The translations under genes were made by a program, and so were the position numbers. This document shows, in pieces, positions 1 to 9,317 of a stretch of 64,000 nt of DNA. Each line of letters starts with the position of its first letter. Position 1 is the stretch's first letter. This DNA comes from Lutibaculum baratangense AMV1 (GTDB lineage: Bacteria; Pseudomonadota; Alphaproteobacteria; Rhizobiales; Tepidamorphaceae). Under the pieces are notes generated by a model. That model was not told the DNA's origin. It searched no databases and worked only from the letters and a program-made list of their open reading frames with translations. The stretch covers positions 124,001 to 188,000 of the forward strand of contig NZ_AWXZ01000029.1 of NCBI RefSeq assembly GCF_000496075.1, written 5' to 3'.

Positions 1-163
1 CGCGAGGACGCAGTCCGTCGTGGTCGTCGAGCACGACATGGATTTCGTGCGCGGCCTCGGCGTGAAGGTGACCGTGCTGCACGAGGGCTCGGTGCTCGCC
101 GAAGGCTCGCTCGACCACGTCTCGGCCGACAGCCGGGTCGTCGAAGTCTATCTCGGGAGGTAA
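1..163 (+). CDS. urtD: Urea ABC transporter ATP-binding protein UrtD, C-terminal end (partial)
   Basis: The first 163 bases hold the last 53 codons of a gene that begins outside the window, read from base 2. The peptide contains the post-Walker-B switch VVVVEHDMDFV and ends EVYLGR, the usual tail of branched-chain-amino-acid/urea type ABC ATPases (LivG/UrtD). UrtD and UrtE are the two cytoplasmic ATPases that power high-affinity urea uptake through UrtBC. The identity rests largely on context: a second ATPase of the same class starts 3 bases downstream and urease genes follow. A LivG-type amino-acid transporter subunit is the alternative. Confidence 0.85.
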   Translation, partial: ARTQSVVVVEHDMDFVRGLGVKVTVLHEGSVLAEGSLDHVSADSRVVEVYLGR

Positions 164-165
164 CG

Positions 166-864
166 GTGCTCGCCCTTCACTCCGTCGACCTCCACTACGG
201 GGCCGCCCAGGCGCTGCGCTCCATCGAGCTTGCCGCCACGCCCGGCGAGGTCACCTGCGTGCTCGGACGCAACGGCGTCGGCAAGACCTCGCTTCTCAAG
301 GCGATCGTCGGCCACCATCCCGTGTCGCGGGGCCGCGTCGTCTGGCGCGACGAGGAGGTGCAGCGCCTGAGGCCCTACGAGCGGGCCCGGCGCGGCATCG
401 CCTACGTGCCGCAGGGCCGCGAGATCTTTCCGCTGCTGAGCGTCCACGAGAACCTGCAGACGGGCTTCGCAGCCCTCCCCCGCGGCGAGAAGCACGCGAT
501 ATCGGACGAGATCTACGAGCTGTTTCCGATCCTGAAATCCATGCGCAGCCGGCGCGGCGGCGACCTCTCGGGCGGCCAGCAGCAGCAGCTCGCGATCGGC
601 CGCGCGCTCGTCACGCAGCCGAAGCTCCTCGTCCTCGACGAACCTACCGAGGGCATTCAGCCGTCGATCATCAAGGATATCGGGCGCGCCATCGACTACC
701 TCCGTAGGAAGGGCGACATCGCGATCCTGCTCGTGGAGCAGTATTTCGACTTCGCGCGCGACCTTGCGGACGGCTTCGCGGTGATGGATCGTGGCGAGAT
801 CGTGATGTCGGGTCGCAGGGAAGAGATGGTGGAGGAGGATGTACGCCGCCGTCTCACGGTCTGA
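166..864 (+). CDS. urtE: Urea ABC transporter ATP-binding protein UrtE
   Basis: This 232-residue ABC ATPase has Walker A GRNGVGKT at residues 34-41, a Q-loop around VPQGREIF at 81-88, the signature LSGGQQQQL at 134-142 and Walker B LLVLDEP just after, in the LivF/UrtE arrangement. The GTG start lies 2 bases after the urtD stop, implying translational coupling. With UrtD it would drive urea import through membrane subunits encoded to the left of the window. Its last 26 bases overlap the predicted start of ureD, so transport and urease maturation genes are probably co-transcribed. Confidence 0.93.
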   Translation: MLALHSVDLHYGAAQALRSIELAATPGEVTCVLGRNGVGKTSLLKAIVGHHPVSRGRVVWRDEEVQRLRPYERARRGIAYVPQGREIFPLLSVHENLQTGFAALPRGEKHAISDEIYELFPILKSMRSRRGGDLSGGQQQQLAIGRALVTQPKLLVLDEPTEGIQPSIIKDIGRAIDYLRRKGDIAILLVEQYFDFARDLADGFAVMDRGEIVMSGRREEMVEEDVRRRLTV

Positions 865-1699
865 GCGCTTCGCAGCCGACCGGCCCGCCCGGACGTCCCT
901 CGAGCGATCGAGCGGGAGCGCACGCCTGAGCGTGATCCGGGCCGCCGGTGGCGGGCGGGTGGAGGAAGCCTATCAGCGCGGCGCCCTCCGCCTGCGTTTC
1001 CCCCGCGTCTCCGGCAACCCCGTTCCGGAAGCCGTCCTCATCAACACGGCCGGCGGCGTCACGGGCGGCGACAGGTTCGACGTCTCGGCCACGATCCGCG
1101 ACGGCGCCGCAGCGACCCTGACGACACAGGCCGCCGAGAAGGTCTATCGATCCTCGGGCGGCGAGGCCGAGCTGAGGGTCGACCTGCGCGTCGGTGCCGG
1201 TGGCCGACTGGAGTGGCTGCCGCAGGAGACGATCCTGTTCGACCGCGGGCGGCTCAGGCGTCGTCTCGAGGTCGACGTCGCCGAGAGCGGCCGCATCCTC
1301 CTCTGCGAGCCGGTCGTCCTCGGGCGCACGGCGCATGGCGAGACGGTGCGGGCGGGCCTCTTTCGGGACAGCTGGCGCGTGCGCCGCGCGGGGCGCCTCG
1401 TCTATGCGGACGAGGCGAGGCTCGGCCCAGACATCGCGGCGGCGGCGGGCGGCAGCGCCGTGCTGGGTGCGAACCGTGCCTTCGCAAGCATTCTTCTCCT
1501 CGAGCCCCGCGCGGAGGAGAGGCTTTCGGCCACGCGAGCGGCGCTGGAAACGACGGTGGACGTAGAAGCGGGCGCGAGTGCCTGGGACGGCATGCTTGCG
1601 GTGCGCATGGCGGCGCCCGGCGGTCTCGCGCTCAAGCGCGCGGCCCTTGCGGCCCTCGTCGCGCTGGGCGCGGTCGTGCCGAGGGTCTGGAGCATCTGA
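839..1699 (+). CDS. ureD: Urease accessory protein UreD
   Basis: The 286-residue product carries the UreD family core: an N-terminal basic segment, then LINTAGGVTGGDRFDV (about 68-83), TLTTQAAEKVYRSSGG and the WLPQETILFDRGRLRR block. UreD (UreH) binds the urease apoprotein and, with UreF and UreG, scaffolds nickel and carbon dioxide delivery to the active site. The ATG at 839 is preceded directly by GGAGGAGG (831-838), a strong but very close ribosome site, and lies inside the end of urtE. A somewhat later start is possible because the first 30 or so residues are poorly conserved in the family. Confidence 0.92.
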   Translation: MYAAVSRSERFAADRPARTSLERSSGSARLSVIRAAGGGRVEEAYQRGALRLRFPRVSGNPVPEAVLINTAGGVTGGDRFDVSATIRDGAAATLTTQAAEKVYRSSGGEAELRVDLRVGAGGRLEWLPQETILFDRGRLRRRLEVDVAESGRILLCEPVVLGRTAHGETVRAGLFRDSWRVRRAGRLVYADEARLGPDIAAAAGGSAVLGANRAFASILLLEPRAEERLSATRAALETTVDVEAGASAWDGMLAVRMAAPGGLALKRAALAALVALGAVVPRVWSI

Positions 1700-1727
1700 G
1701 CGAAACGTTTGAGGGGGGTGCGTAGTC

Positions 1728-2351
1728 GTGAAGCTGACGCCACGGGAGAAGGACAAGCTGCTCGTCGCCATGGCCGCCATGGTGGCGCGAAACCGGCTCG
1801 AGCGCGGCGTGAAGCTCAACTATCCGGAGGCGGTGGCACTGATCACCGAGTTCGTGGTCGAGGGCGCGCGCGACGGCAGGCCCGTGGCCGATCTGATGGA
1901 GGCCGGTGCCCACGTGCTGTCGAGCGACCAGGTGATGGCCGGCGTCGCGGAGATGCTTCACGACGTGCAGGTCGAGGCGACCTTTCCGGACGGCACGAAG
2001 CTCGTCACCGTGCACATGCCGATCCGCGGCGAAGCTGCCGCGCCGCTGCGGCCGGGCGAGATCGCGGCGGTCGCCGGCGAGATCGAGCTCAACGCCGGCC
2101 GCGAGACGGTCACGCTGACGGTCGCGAACACCGGCGACCGGCCCGTGCAGGTGGGGTCGCACTACCATTTCTTCGAGACGAACGACGCGCTCGACTTCGA
2201 CCGCGAGAAGGCGCGCGGCCTGCGGCTCGACGTCCCGGCCGGCTCGGCGGTGCGGTTCGAGCCGGGCCAGGAACGCGAGGTCACGCTCGTGCCCCTGGCC
2301 GGCCGTCGGCGCGTCACGGGCTTCAATCAGAAGATCATGGGAGACCTCTGA
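1728..2351 (+). CDS. ureAB: Urease gamma/beta subunit, natural UreA-UreB fusion
   Basis: This 207-residue protein joins two subunits that are separate, about 100 residues each, in most bacteria. Residues 1-100 are UreA (gamma): [11 protein letters not shown] at the start, [10 protein letters not shown], and [18 protein letters not shown] at the end. Residues from about 105 on are UreB (beta): RPGEI, the [10 protein letters not shown] signature, [18 protein letters not shown] and GFNQKIMG. Only a short linker rich in Ala and Pro separates them. The fusion resembles the layout of Helicobacter UreA. It overlaps ureC by one base (TGATG), so alpha and gamma/beta chains should be made in equal amounts. 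Confidence 0.95.
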   Translation: MKLTPREKDKLLVAMAAMVARNRLERGVKLNYPEAVALITEFVVEGARDGRPVADLMEAGAHVLSSDQVMAGVAEMLHDVQVEATFPDGTKLVTVHMPIRGEAAAPLRPGEIAAVAGEIELNAGRETVTLTVANTGDRPVQVGSHYHFFETNDALDFDREKARGLRLDVPAGSAVRFEPGQEREVTLVPLAGRRRVTGFNQKIMGDL

Positions 2352-4060
2352 TGCCTTACCGGATCTCCCGCCCCGCCTATGCCGACATGTTCGGACCGAC
2401 GACCGGAGACAAGGTCCGGCTCGCCGACACCGATCTGTGGATCGAGGTCGAGGAAGACCGCACGATCTACGGCGAGGAGGTGAAGTTCGGCGGCGGCAAG
2501 GTCATCCGCGACGGCATGGGCCAGAGCCAGGCGTCCCGGGCCGAGGGCGCGGTCGACACGGTGATCACCAACGCGCTGATCGTCGACCACTGGGGCATCG
2601 TGAAGGCCGATGTCGGCCTGAGAGACGAAGTGATCGTCGGCATCGGCAAGGCCGGCAACCCGGACATCCAGCCGGGCGTCGACATCGTGATCGGCCCTTC
2701 GACCGAGGCGATCGCCGGCGAAGGAAAGATCCTGACCGCCGGCGCGATGGACGCCCACATCCACTTCATCTGCCCCCAGCAGGTCGAGGACGCGCTTTGT
2801 TCCGGCGTCACGACGATGCTCGGCGGCGGCACGGGACCCGCCACCGGAACGAACGCGACGACTTGCACGCCGGGCGCCTGGCACATCGCCCGGATGATCG
2901 AGGCGGCGGACGGGCTGCCCATGAACCTGGCCTTCGCCGGCAAGGGCAACGCCTCGACCGCGGCGCCGCTCGTGGAGCAGGTGCTCGGCGGCGCGTGTTC
3001 CCTCAAGCTCCACGAGGACTGGGGCACGACGCCCGCGGCGATAGACACCTGCCTCTCGGTCGCCGAGGAGCACGACGTGCAGGTGATGATCCACACCGAC
3101 ACGCTGAACGAGTCGGGCTTCGTCGAGAACACGGTGGCGGCCTTCAAGGGACGGACGATCCACGCCTTCCACACCGAGGGCGCGGGCGGCGGCCACGCGC
3201 CCGACATCATCAAGGTGTGCGGGCTGCAGAACGTCATCCCCTCGTCGACGAACCCGACGAGACCCTACACCGTGAACACGGTGGACGAGCATCTCGACAT
3301 GCTGATGGTGTGCCACCACCTCGACCCGTCGATCCCCGAGGACGTCGCCTTCGCCGAAAGCCGCATCCGCAAGGAGACGATCGCGGCCGAGGACATCCTG
3401 CACGACATGGGCGCCTTCTCGATCATCGCGTCCGACAGCCAGGCGATGGGCCGTGTCGGCGAGGTCTTGATCCGGACGTGGCAGACCGCGCACAAGATGA
3501 AGGTCCAGCGCGGACGGCTCGCCGACGAACGCGGCGACAACGACAATTTCCGCGTCCGTCGCTACGTGGCGAAATACACGATAAACCCGGCCATCGCACA
3601 CGGTCTCGCGGCCCATATCGGCTCGGTCGAGACCGGCAAGCGGGCCGACCTCGTGCTGTGGGACCCCGCGTTCTTCGGCGTGAAGCCGGACCTCGTGCTG
3701 ATCGGCGGCACGATCGTCGCCGCTCCCATGGGAGATCCGAACGCGTCGATCCCGACGCCGCAGCCGGTGCACTACCGGCCGATGTTCGGCGCGTTCGGCC
3801 GGTCGCTCACGAGATCGAGCGTCACCTTCGTCTCGCAGGCCTCCCTCGACGCCGGCATCGCGGGGCGGCTCGACGTGGGAAAGACCCTCCTGCCGGTCGT
3901 CGGGACCCGCAGCATCTCGAAGGCCAGCATGGTGCTGAACAACATGACGCCGGAGATCGAGGTCGACCCCGAGATCTACGAGGTCCGCGCCAACGGCGAG
4001 CTCCTGACGTGCAAGCCGGCCGAGATCCTGCCGATGGCGCAGCTCTACTTCCTGTTCTGA
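2351..4060 (+). CDS. ureC: Urease subunit alpha (catalytic)
   Basis: The 569-residue catalytic subunit hydrolyses urea to ammonia and carbamate in the cytoplasm. All bi-nickel ligands are present: His136 and His138 in DAHIHF, the carbamylated Lys219 in SLKLHEDWG, and Asp362 in [11 protein letters not shown]. The mobile-flap Cys321 and catalytic His322 sit in MVCHHLDPS. The numbering is offset by two from the Klebsiella enzyme and the length is normal, so the enzyme should be active. The ATG is read by one-base overlap with the fused gamma/beta gene. Ammonia from the amidases and M20 enzymes downstream suggests this is the end point of a ureide pathway. Confidence 0.97.
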   Translation: MPYRISRPAYADMFGPTTGDKVRLADTDLWIEVEEDRTIYGEEVKFGGGKVIRDGMGQSQASRAEGAVDTVITNALIVDHWGIVKADVGLRDEVIVGIGKAGNPDIQPGVDIVIGPSTEAIAGEGKILTAGAMDAHIHFICPQQVEDALCSGVTTMLGGGTGPATGTNATTCTPGAWHIARMIEAADGLPMNLAFAGKGNASTAAPLVEQVLGGACSLKLHEDWGTTPAAIDTCLSVAEEHDVQVMIHTDTLNESGFVENTVAAFKGRTIHAFHTEGAGGGHAPDIIKVCGLQNVIPSSTNPTRPYTVNTVDEHLDMLMVCHHLDPSIPEDVAFAESRIRKETIAAEDILHDMGAFSIIASDSQAMGRVGEVLIRTWQTAHKMKVQRGRLADERGDNDNFRVRRYVAKYTINPAIAHGLAAHIGSVETGKRADLVLWDPAFFGVKPDLVLIGGTIVAAPMGDPNASIPTPQPVHYRPMFGAFGRSLTRSSVTFVSQASLDAGIAGRLDVGKTLLPVVGTRSISKASMVLNNMTPEIEVDPEIYEVRANGELLTCKPAEILPMAQLYFLF

Positions 4061-4075
4061 GACCGAGAGGCTTCC

Positions 4076-4579
4076 ATGTTGCGTGCAACGAGGGTTCTGC
4101 CGTCCGGCTCCTTCGAGCCCCCGATCGACACCGTGACGCTCGACCACGACGGGCGCCACCGCCGCCGGATGGTGCTCACCGGTGATCACGGCACGGAGTT
4201 CCTGCTCGACCTGCCCGAGGCACGGGCGCTGCGGGAGGGCGAGGGGCTCGAGCTCGAGGACGGCCGCGTCATTCTCGTCTGCGCTGCGCCGGAGAAGCTC
4301 ATGGAGGTGACGGCGGGCAACCGCCACGCCCTGATGCGCATCGTCTGGCACCTGGGCAACCGGCATCTGCCGGTCGAGATCGAGGTCGACCGTGTGAGGC
4401 TGCGGCCCGACCATGTGATCGAGGCGATGATCGTCGGGCTCGGCGGGAAGGTCGCCCACGTCGAGGCGCCGTTCCACCCCGAGACAGGCGCCTACCATCA
4501 CCACGATCATCGCCACGGGGCGGCCTCAAGCCACCCCGCCTCCGCGCGTGACGGCCAGCATCCGCAGGAGGCCACGTGA
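4076..4579 (+). CDS. ureE: Urease accessory protein UreE (nickel metallochaperone)
   Basis: The 167-residue protein has the two-domain UreE plan: an N-terminal peptide-binding domain (RVLPSGSF, LTLDHDGRHRRR-like basic stretch, FLLDLPEARAL), then a ferredoxin-like nickel-binding domain with AWHLGNRH-type motif (here IVWHLGNRHLPVEIE). It ends in a His-rich tail, AYHHHDHRHG, a nickel store seen in many UreE proteins. UreE passes nickel to UreG. It starts 15 bases after ureC and its end overlaps ureF by four bases. Confidence 0.95.
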   Translation: MLRATRVLPSGSFEPPIDTVTLDHDGRHRRRMVLTGDHGTEFLLDLPEARALREGEGLELEDGRVILVCAAPEKLMEVTAGNRHALMRIVWHLGNRHLPVEIEVDRVRLRPDHVIEAMIVGLGGKVAHVEAPFHPETGAYHHHDHRHGAASSHPASARDGQHPQEAT

Positions 4580-5252
4580 GCGCCGATCGGCTCGGCCCGT
4601 CCGGCCTCTACCGACTGATGAGCTGGCTCTCGCCGGCCTTCCCCATAGGGGCGTTCAGCCACAGCCACGGCCTCGAATGGGCCGTCCACGACGGCACGGT
4701 GCGCGACGCCGCGACGTGCCGGGCGTGGATCGCCGGAATCCTGAACCACGGGGCCGGCTGGCAGGAGGGGGTGCTTCTCGCGGCCGCTTGGCGCACCGCC
4801 AGGGCCGGCGAGCGCGAGGAACTCGAGGAGATCGACGCGCTCGCCCTGGCGCTCGCCCCCTCCCATGAGAGGCGGATCGAGACGACGTCGCAGGGTGCGG
4901 CCTTCGAGCGGACAGCCTGCGATGCCTGGGGTACGGGCCCTGGGGAGGCGGTCGGAGAGCGAGCCTACGCCGTCGCCGTGGCGGCGGCCGCCGCGCGTCA
5001 CGGCGTGCCGCTCGAGGCCACGCTCCTCGCCTACCTGCACGCCGTGGCGTCCAACCTCGTCTCGGCAGCGATCCGCCTCGTCCCACTCGGCCAAACGGAC
5101 GGTCAGCTCGTGGTGGCAGCTCTCGAAGCGGAGATCTCGGCCCTCGCGGAACGGGCGGCCCGGTCGACCCTCGACGATCTCGGCGGGTTCGGCTTCCGCG
5201 CCGACATCGCCTCGATGAAGCACGAAGAACAGCATGTGAGGCTCTTCAGGAC

Positions 5253-5256
<4 letters not shown>
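4576..5256 (+). CDS. ureF: Urease accessory protein UreF
   Basis: The 226-residue, mostly helical protein shows the UreF hallmarks: [20 protein letters not shown] near the N-terminus (about 17-36) and the later [20 protein letters not shown] block. UreF forms the UreD-UreF-UreG activation complex on the urease apoenzyme and controls the UreG GTPase. The ATG overlaps the ureE stop by four bases and the stop overlaps ureG by four bases, so E, F and G are translationally coupled. Confidence 0.95.
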
Positions 5257-5897
<641 letters not shown>

Positions 5898-5923
5898 AAG
5901 TAGCACCAGCAAGAGGAATGAGA

Positions 5924-6505
5924 ATGCACATGAAGACCGGACTGGCGCTCGCAACGCTGGTCGCAGCCACCTCCCCCGCCCTCGCCCATGTCGGCCACGG
6001 GTCCGCCTCCGGGTTCGCGGCCGGGCTGGCGCACCCGATCCTCGGCATCGACCACCTGCTCGCAATGTTCGCCGTGGGCGTCTGGGCCGTGGTGGCCGGG
6101 GGCAAGGCCACGCTCATGTGGCCTGGCGCCTTCCTCTCGGGGATGGTCCTCGGCTCTCTCCTGGCGCTCGGCGGGGTCGCGCTCCCGATGGTCGAGCCCG
6201 CGATCCTCGCTTCCCTCATCGTCGTCGGCGCGGCACTGGCCCGGGCCTTGCCCGTGTCACTCTGGTCGGGAGCCTCGGCTCTCACCGCCTTCGGGATGTT
6301 CCACGGCCACGCCCACCTTCTGGAGATCCCGACATCCGCGGCCGCGGCCGAGTATGCCGCAGGCTTTCTTCTTGCGACGGCAGGACTTCATGCCGCTGGA
6401 GCCGCTGTCGCTCTGGTTGCCCGCGGCGCCTCCCGCCTGTCGGCCGTGCCGCGCGCGCTGGGATGGGTGGTCGTGGTCGCCGGGGCTGCTCTCGGCTTCG
6501 CCTGA
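5924..6505 (+). CDS. ureJ: HupE/UreJ family nickel-transport accessory membrane protein
   Basis: The 193-residue product has a signal-like N-terminus and about six hydrophobic helices. The family-defining HPILGIDHLLAMFAVG segment follows the first helix, and FGMFHGHAHLLEIP lies in the middle; both His-rich motifs are metal-binding in the HupE/UreJ family. The family acts in the inner membrane as a nickel permease or accessory in urease and hydrogenase clusters. Three in-frame ATGs lie at 5918, 5924 and 5930; the one at 5924 is best spaced from AAGAGG (5911-5916). It is the last gene of the urease cluster. Confidence 0.9.
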   Translation: MHMKTGLALATLVAATSPALAHVGHGSASGFAAGLAHPILGIDHLLAMFAVGVWAVVAGGKATLMWPGAFLSGMVLGSLLALGGVALPMVEPAILASLIVVGAALARALPVSLWSGASALTAFGMFHGHAHLLEIPTSAAAAEYAAGFLLATAGLHAAGAAVALVARGASRLSAVPRALGWVVVVAGAALGFA

Positions 6506-6565
6506 GGCGGTCCGGTCCGGAGCGGAGGAGCGGTTGCAGATCGCTGGACCGAGCGGAGCCCGGGG

Positions 6566-7726
6566 TCAGGCTTCGAGCCGGCGCTCGACGATCCGCGCGA
6601 GGATCGAGGCTCCGACCGGCAGGATCCCGTCGTCGAGGATGAAGCCCGGATTGTGCAGCGGCACGTTGCCCGCGTGACCGACCCAGCAATAGGCGCCGGG
6701 AACGACCTGCAGCATGTCGGCGAAATCCTCGCTGCCCATGAAGGGGCGCGGCGTCGTGTCGGCTCCCGCCTCGCCGACGACGTCCGCCACCGCCTGCCGC
6801 AGCTCCTCGGTTTGTGCGGGACGGTTCTCGAGCACCGAGAAGACGTTCCGGACGTCGACCTCGATTTCGACGTCGAAGCTCGTCGCGAAGCCCTCGCAGA
6901 GCCGCTTCAGCCGCGCCGCCGCGAGCTCGCCCACAGCGTCGTCGAAGTAGCGGATCGTGCCCGCCAGCTCCGCCTCCTCGGGGATGACGTTGTAGGCCGA
7001 GCCGGCCGAGATGCGGGTGATCGACAGGACGGCGGCCTTCAGCGGATCGACGTTGCGGCTGACGACGCTCTGCAGGCTCTGGGCGAGCGCGGTCGCGACG
7101 ACCACCGGATCCTTCGCGTCCTGCGGCCGCGCCGCGTGGCTTCCGCGGCCGCGGATCGTGACGTCGAAGAAGCTCGCGCCGGCCATCGCCTTGCCGGGGA
7201 AGACGGAGACGTGTCCGGGCTCGAGGTCGGGCGCGTTGTGCAGTCCGTAGACCTCGTCGCAGGGAAACCGCTCGAAGAGCCCGGCGGCGATCATCGCGCG
7301 GGCACCGCCGAGCCCCTCCTCGGCCGGCTGGAAGATGAAGACGGCCGTCCCCGCGAAGTCTCGCATCTCGGCGAGGTAGCGCGCCGCACCCAGCAGCATC
7401 GTCGTGTGCCCGTCATGACCGCAGCCGTGGAAGCGGCCGGGATTCTTGGAGCTGAACGGCAGGTTCGTCAGCTCGTCCATCGGCAGCGCGTCCATGTCTG
7501 CGCGAAGGCCGATCCTGCGGTCGCCATCGCGCGCGCCCCTCAGGATGCCCACTACGCCCGTGCCGCCGATGCCGGTGTGGACCTCGATGCCCCATCCGGC
7601 CAGCCGCTCCGCCACGATGGCGGCCGTCCGCGTCTCCTCGAAGCCGATCTCGGGATGGGCGTGCAGGTCGTGGCGGATCCCGACGAGTTCCTCGGTGAAG
7701 GCGGAGATCCGGGGAATGACGGTCAT
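6566..7726 (-). CDS. M20 family metal-dependent amidohydrolase (hippurate hydrolase/amidohydrolase type)
   Basis: The 386-residue protein belongs to the M20D amidohydrolases. Its motifs are RHDLHAHPEIGFEE near the N-terminus, LRADMDALP, the metal site GCGHDGHTTM, QPAEEGLGGARAM with the catalytic Glu pair, and MGSEDFADM near the end. Relatives hydrolyse N-acyl amino acids, hippurate or indoleacetyl conjugates; the substrate here cannot be read from sequence. The ATG at 7726 is preceded by AAGGAG, which makes it better than an in-frame start 12 codons upstream. It is convergent with ureJ and alone on its strand. Confidence 0.9.
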   Translation of the reverse strand: MTVIPRISAFTEELVGIRHDLHAHPEIGFEETRTAAIVAERLAGWGIEVHTGIGGTGVVGILRGARDGDRRIGLRADMDALPMDELTNLPFSSKNPGRFHGCGHDGHTTMLLGAARYLAEMRDFAGTAVFIFQPAEEGLGGARAMIAAGLFERFPCDEVYGLHNAPDLEPGHVSVFPGKAMAGASFFDVTIRGRGSHAARPQDAKDPVVVATALAQSLQSVVSRNVDPLKAAVLSITRISAGSAYNVIPEEAELAGTIRYFDDAVGELAAARLKRLCEGFATSFDVEIEVDVRNVFSVLENRPAQTEELRQAVADVVGEAGADTTPRPFMGSEDFADMLQVVPGAYCWVGHAGNVPLHNPGFILDDGILPVGASILARIVERRLEA

Positions 7727-7760
7727 GTGGAGCTCCTTCACGGGCTGTTTGTCGGCGGAC

Positions 7761-7850
7761 ACTAGATCACGATGATCTTCCGGTCGATTCTAGTGGTTTG
7801 GAGCGGAACGCGGGCGAAAAGCGGTTCCCACGTTTCCTCATCACGCTCTG
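7761..7850. repeat. Candidate dispersed intergenic palindrome (RIME-like)
   Basis: The region between the M20 gene and the monooxygenase remnant contains ACTAGA (7761-7766) matched by TCTAGT (7789-7794). A second element follows, from GAGCG at 7801 to CGCTC at 7844-7848, with an AAAAGCGGTTCC core. The composition recalls the short mosaic palindromes scattered between genes in Hyphomicrobiales. Only one copy was recognised here, so repetition in the genome is inferred from memory of similar elements. Confidence 0.45.
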
Positions 7851-7956
7851 GCAGCTCCGTCCGCCTCCTCAAGATGGCTCGCCACCCCCCGGCAGCGCCG
7901 GATCCGTCTTGCCGTTCAGCATCGCGATCGCGTCGGCGAGCTCGCTCAGGCCATCG

Positions 7957-8211
7957 AGTCGGATCGTGCTCATGGGCGACGCCTGCCACGCGATGCGGCC
8001 CTACATGGCGGCGGGCGGCGCGATGGCGATCGAGGATGCCGCGGTCCTGAGCCGCTGCATCGCAGGCTTCGACGACCTCCGAACGGCCTTCTCCGTCTAC
8101 GAGGCCACGCGGATCCCCCGGGTGGGCGAGGTTCAACGCATCTCGATCGCGAACAGCTGGATGCACGGGCCGACGGAGGACGTCGACTGGTTCTTCGACT
8201 ACGACGCCTGA
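7957..8211 (+). pseudogene. C-terminal remnant of an FAD-dependent aromatic monooxygenase (NicC/salicylate-hydroxylase-like)
   Basis: About 85 codons encode only the end of a class A flavoprotein monooxygenase. They include the FAD-ribose motif IVLMGDACHAMRPYMAAGG, then AIEDAAVLSRCI, and the tail SWMHGPTEDVDWFFDYDA with a normal stop. Complete members have about 380-400 residues, so the dinucleotide-binding N-terminus and the substrate domain are missing. The open frame upstream (from about 7798) has no family similarity and runs back into a dispersed palindrome. The tail resembles 6-hydroxynicotinate 3-monooxygenase, but so little remains that the substrate is a guess. Confidence 0.75.
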
Positions 8212-8226
8212 GGAAGAGGCTCGCCC

Positions 8227-9155
8227 ATGCCATCACTCCCACCCGACCCCATGATCGCGCGCGACCTCGTCGGCTACGGCGAGAGGCTGCCGGACCCGAT
8301 GTGGCCGGGCGGAGCGCGCATCGCGGTGAACTTCAACCTGAACATCGAGGGCGGCGGCGAGGCGACGCTCGCGAATGGCGATCAGGTGTCGGAGGGCATG
8401 CCCAACGACATCGGTGTCGAAACGAAAACCGGCAGGCGCGTGCCACTCGTGGAGAGCGTGTTCGAGTACGGCAGCCGGCGCGGCGCGTGGCGCATCCTCG
8501 AGATCTTCCGCGAGCACGGCACAAGGGTGAGCGTGCTCGGGGTCGTGCGGTCGCTCGAGCAGAACCCGGACCTCGCGCGCGCCTTCGTGCGCGACGGCCA
8601 CGAGGTGGTCAGTCACGGCTATCGCTGGATCGACTACGTCGAGGTGCCGGAGGACGTCGAGAGGGAGCACATACGCCAGGCGGTCGACGGGCTGACGGCG
8701 CTCCTGGGCGAGCGCCCGCTCGGCTGGATGACCGGCCGCCCCGGCCCCAACACAAGGCGCCTGCTCGCCGAGGAAGGCGGTTTCTCTACGACAGGGACTC
8801 CCTCGCCGACGAATTGCCCTACTGGATCGGCATGCCGACCGGCCCGCACCTCGTGATCCCCTACTCCTACGAGGCCAACGACAACCGCTTCAACGAGAAC
8901 TCCGGCTTCCCGACCGCCGACCACTTCTTCCGCTACATGCGTGACGCCTTCGACCTGCTCTACCGCGAGGGCGAGCGGGGCTCGCCGAAGCTCCTCTCGA
9001 TCGGCCTGCACGACAGGCTGATCGGCCGGCCAGGCCGCGCCGCCGGGCTGGTGCGACTGATCGAGCACATGAAGAGCGTCGACGGCGTCTGGTTCTGCCG
9101 CGGCATCGACATCGCACGCCACTGGCACGACCACTTCCCGCCGGAGGCCGGCTGA
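8227..9155 (+). pseudogene. PuuE-like polysaccharide deacetylase (allantoinase type), interrupted by a one-base frameshift
   Basis: Two overlapping frames together make one protein of about 309 residues. The first (8227 to about 8784) gives MIARDLVGYGERLPDP, VNFNLNIEGGGE, HEVVSHGYRWIDY and LAEEGGF. The second (from about 8785 to 9155) continues LYDRDSLADELPYW and runs to HDHFPPEAG. Restoring a C in the run at 8781-8786 rejoins them at GGF-LYDRD, the usual sequence in this family. Relatives include the metal-dependent allantoinase PuuE and other NodB-fold amidases. The good ribosome site AGGAAGAGG precedes 8227. The break is either a real inactivation or a sequencing error. Context (urease, amidases) fits ureide breakdown. 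Confidence 0.85.
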
Positions 9156-9317
9156 CGACGAACGGCCGACACCGTCGGTCGTCTTCCTGAGCAAGCCGCC
9201 AACACATCGTGGCGGAGAACGACGACCTCCTGCGGGCGGAGGGGCGGACTCGGATCGCCTCCGCCGGCTGCAATTAATCGACAGACCGGGAGCGGGGGAC
9301 GGTCTGACATCCGGAAG

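Noticed and set aside
2327-4516. Long open frame on the minus strand opposite ureC and ureE
   Set aside because: It has no family motif and mirrors the codon pattern of the strongly conserved ureC; such antisense frames are expected at high G+C.
9282-9306. CAGACC ... GGTCTG repeat upstream of the first amidase
   Set aside because: Six-base arms with a 13-base spacer; weak and in GC-rich sequence, so not listed as an operator.
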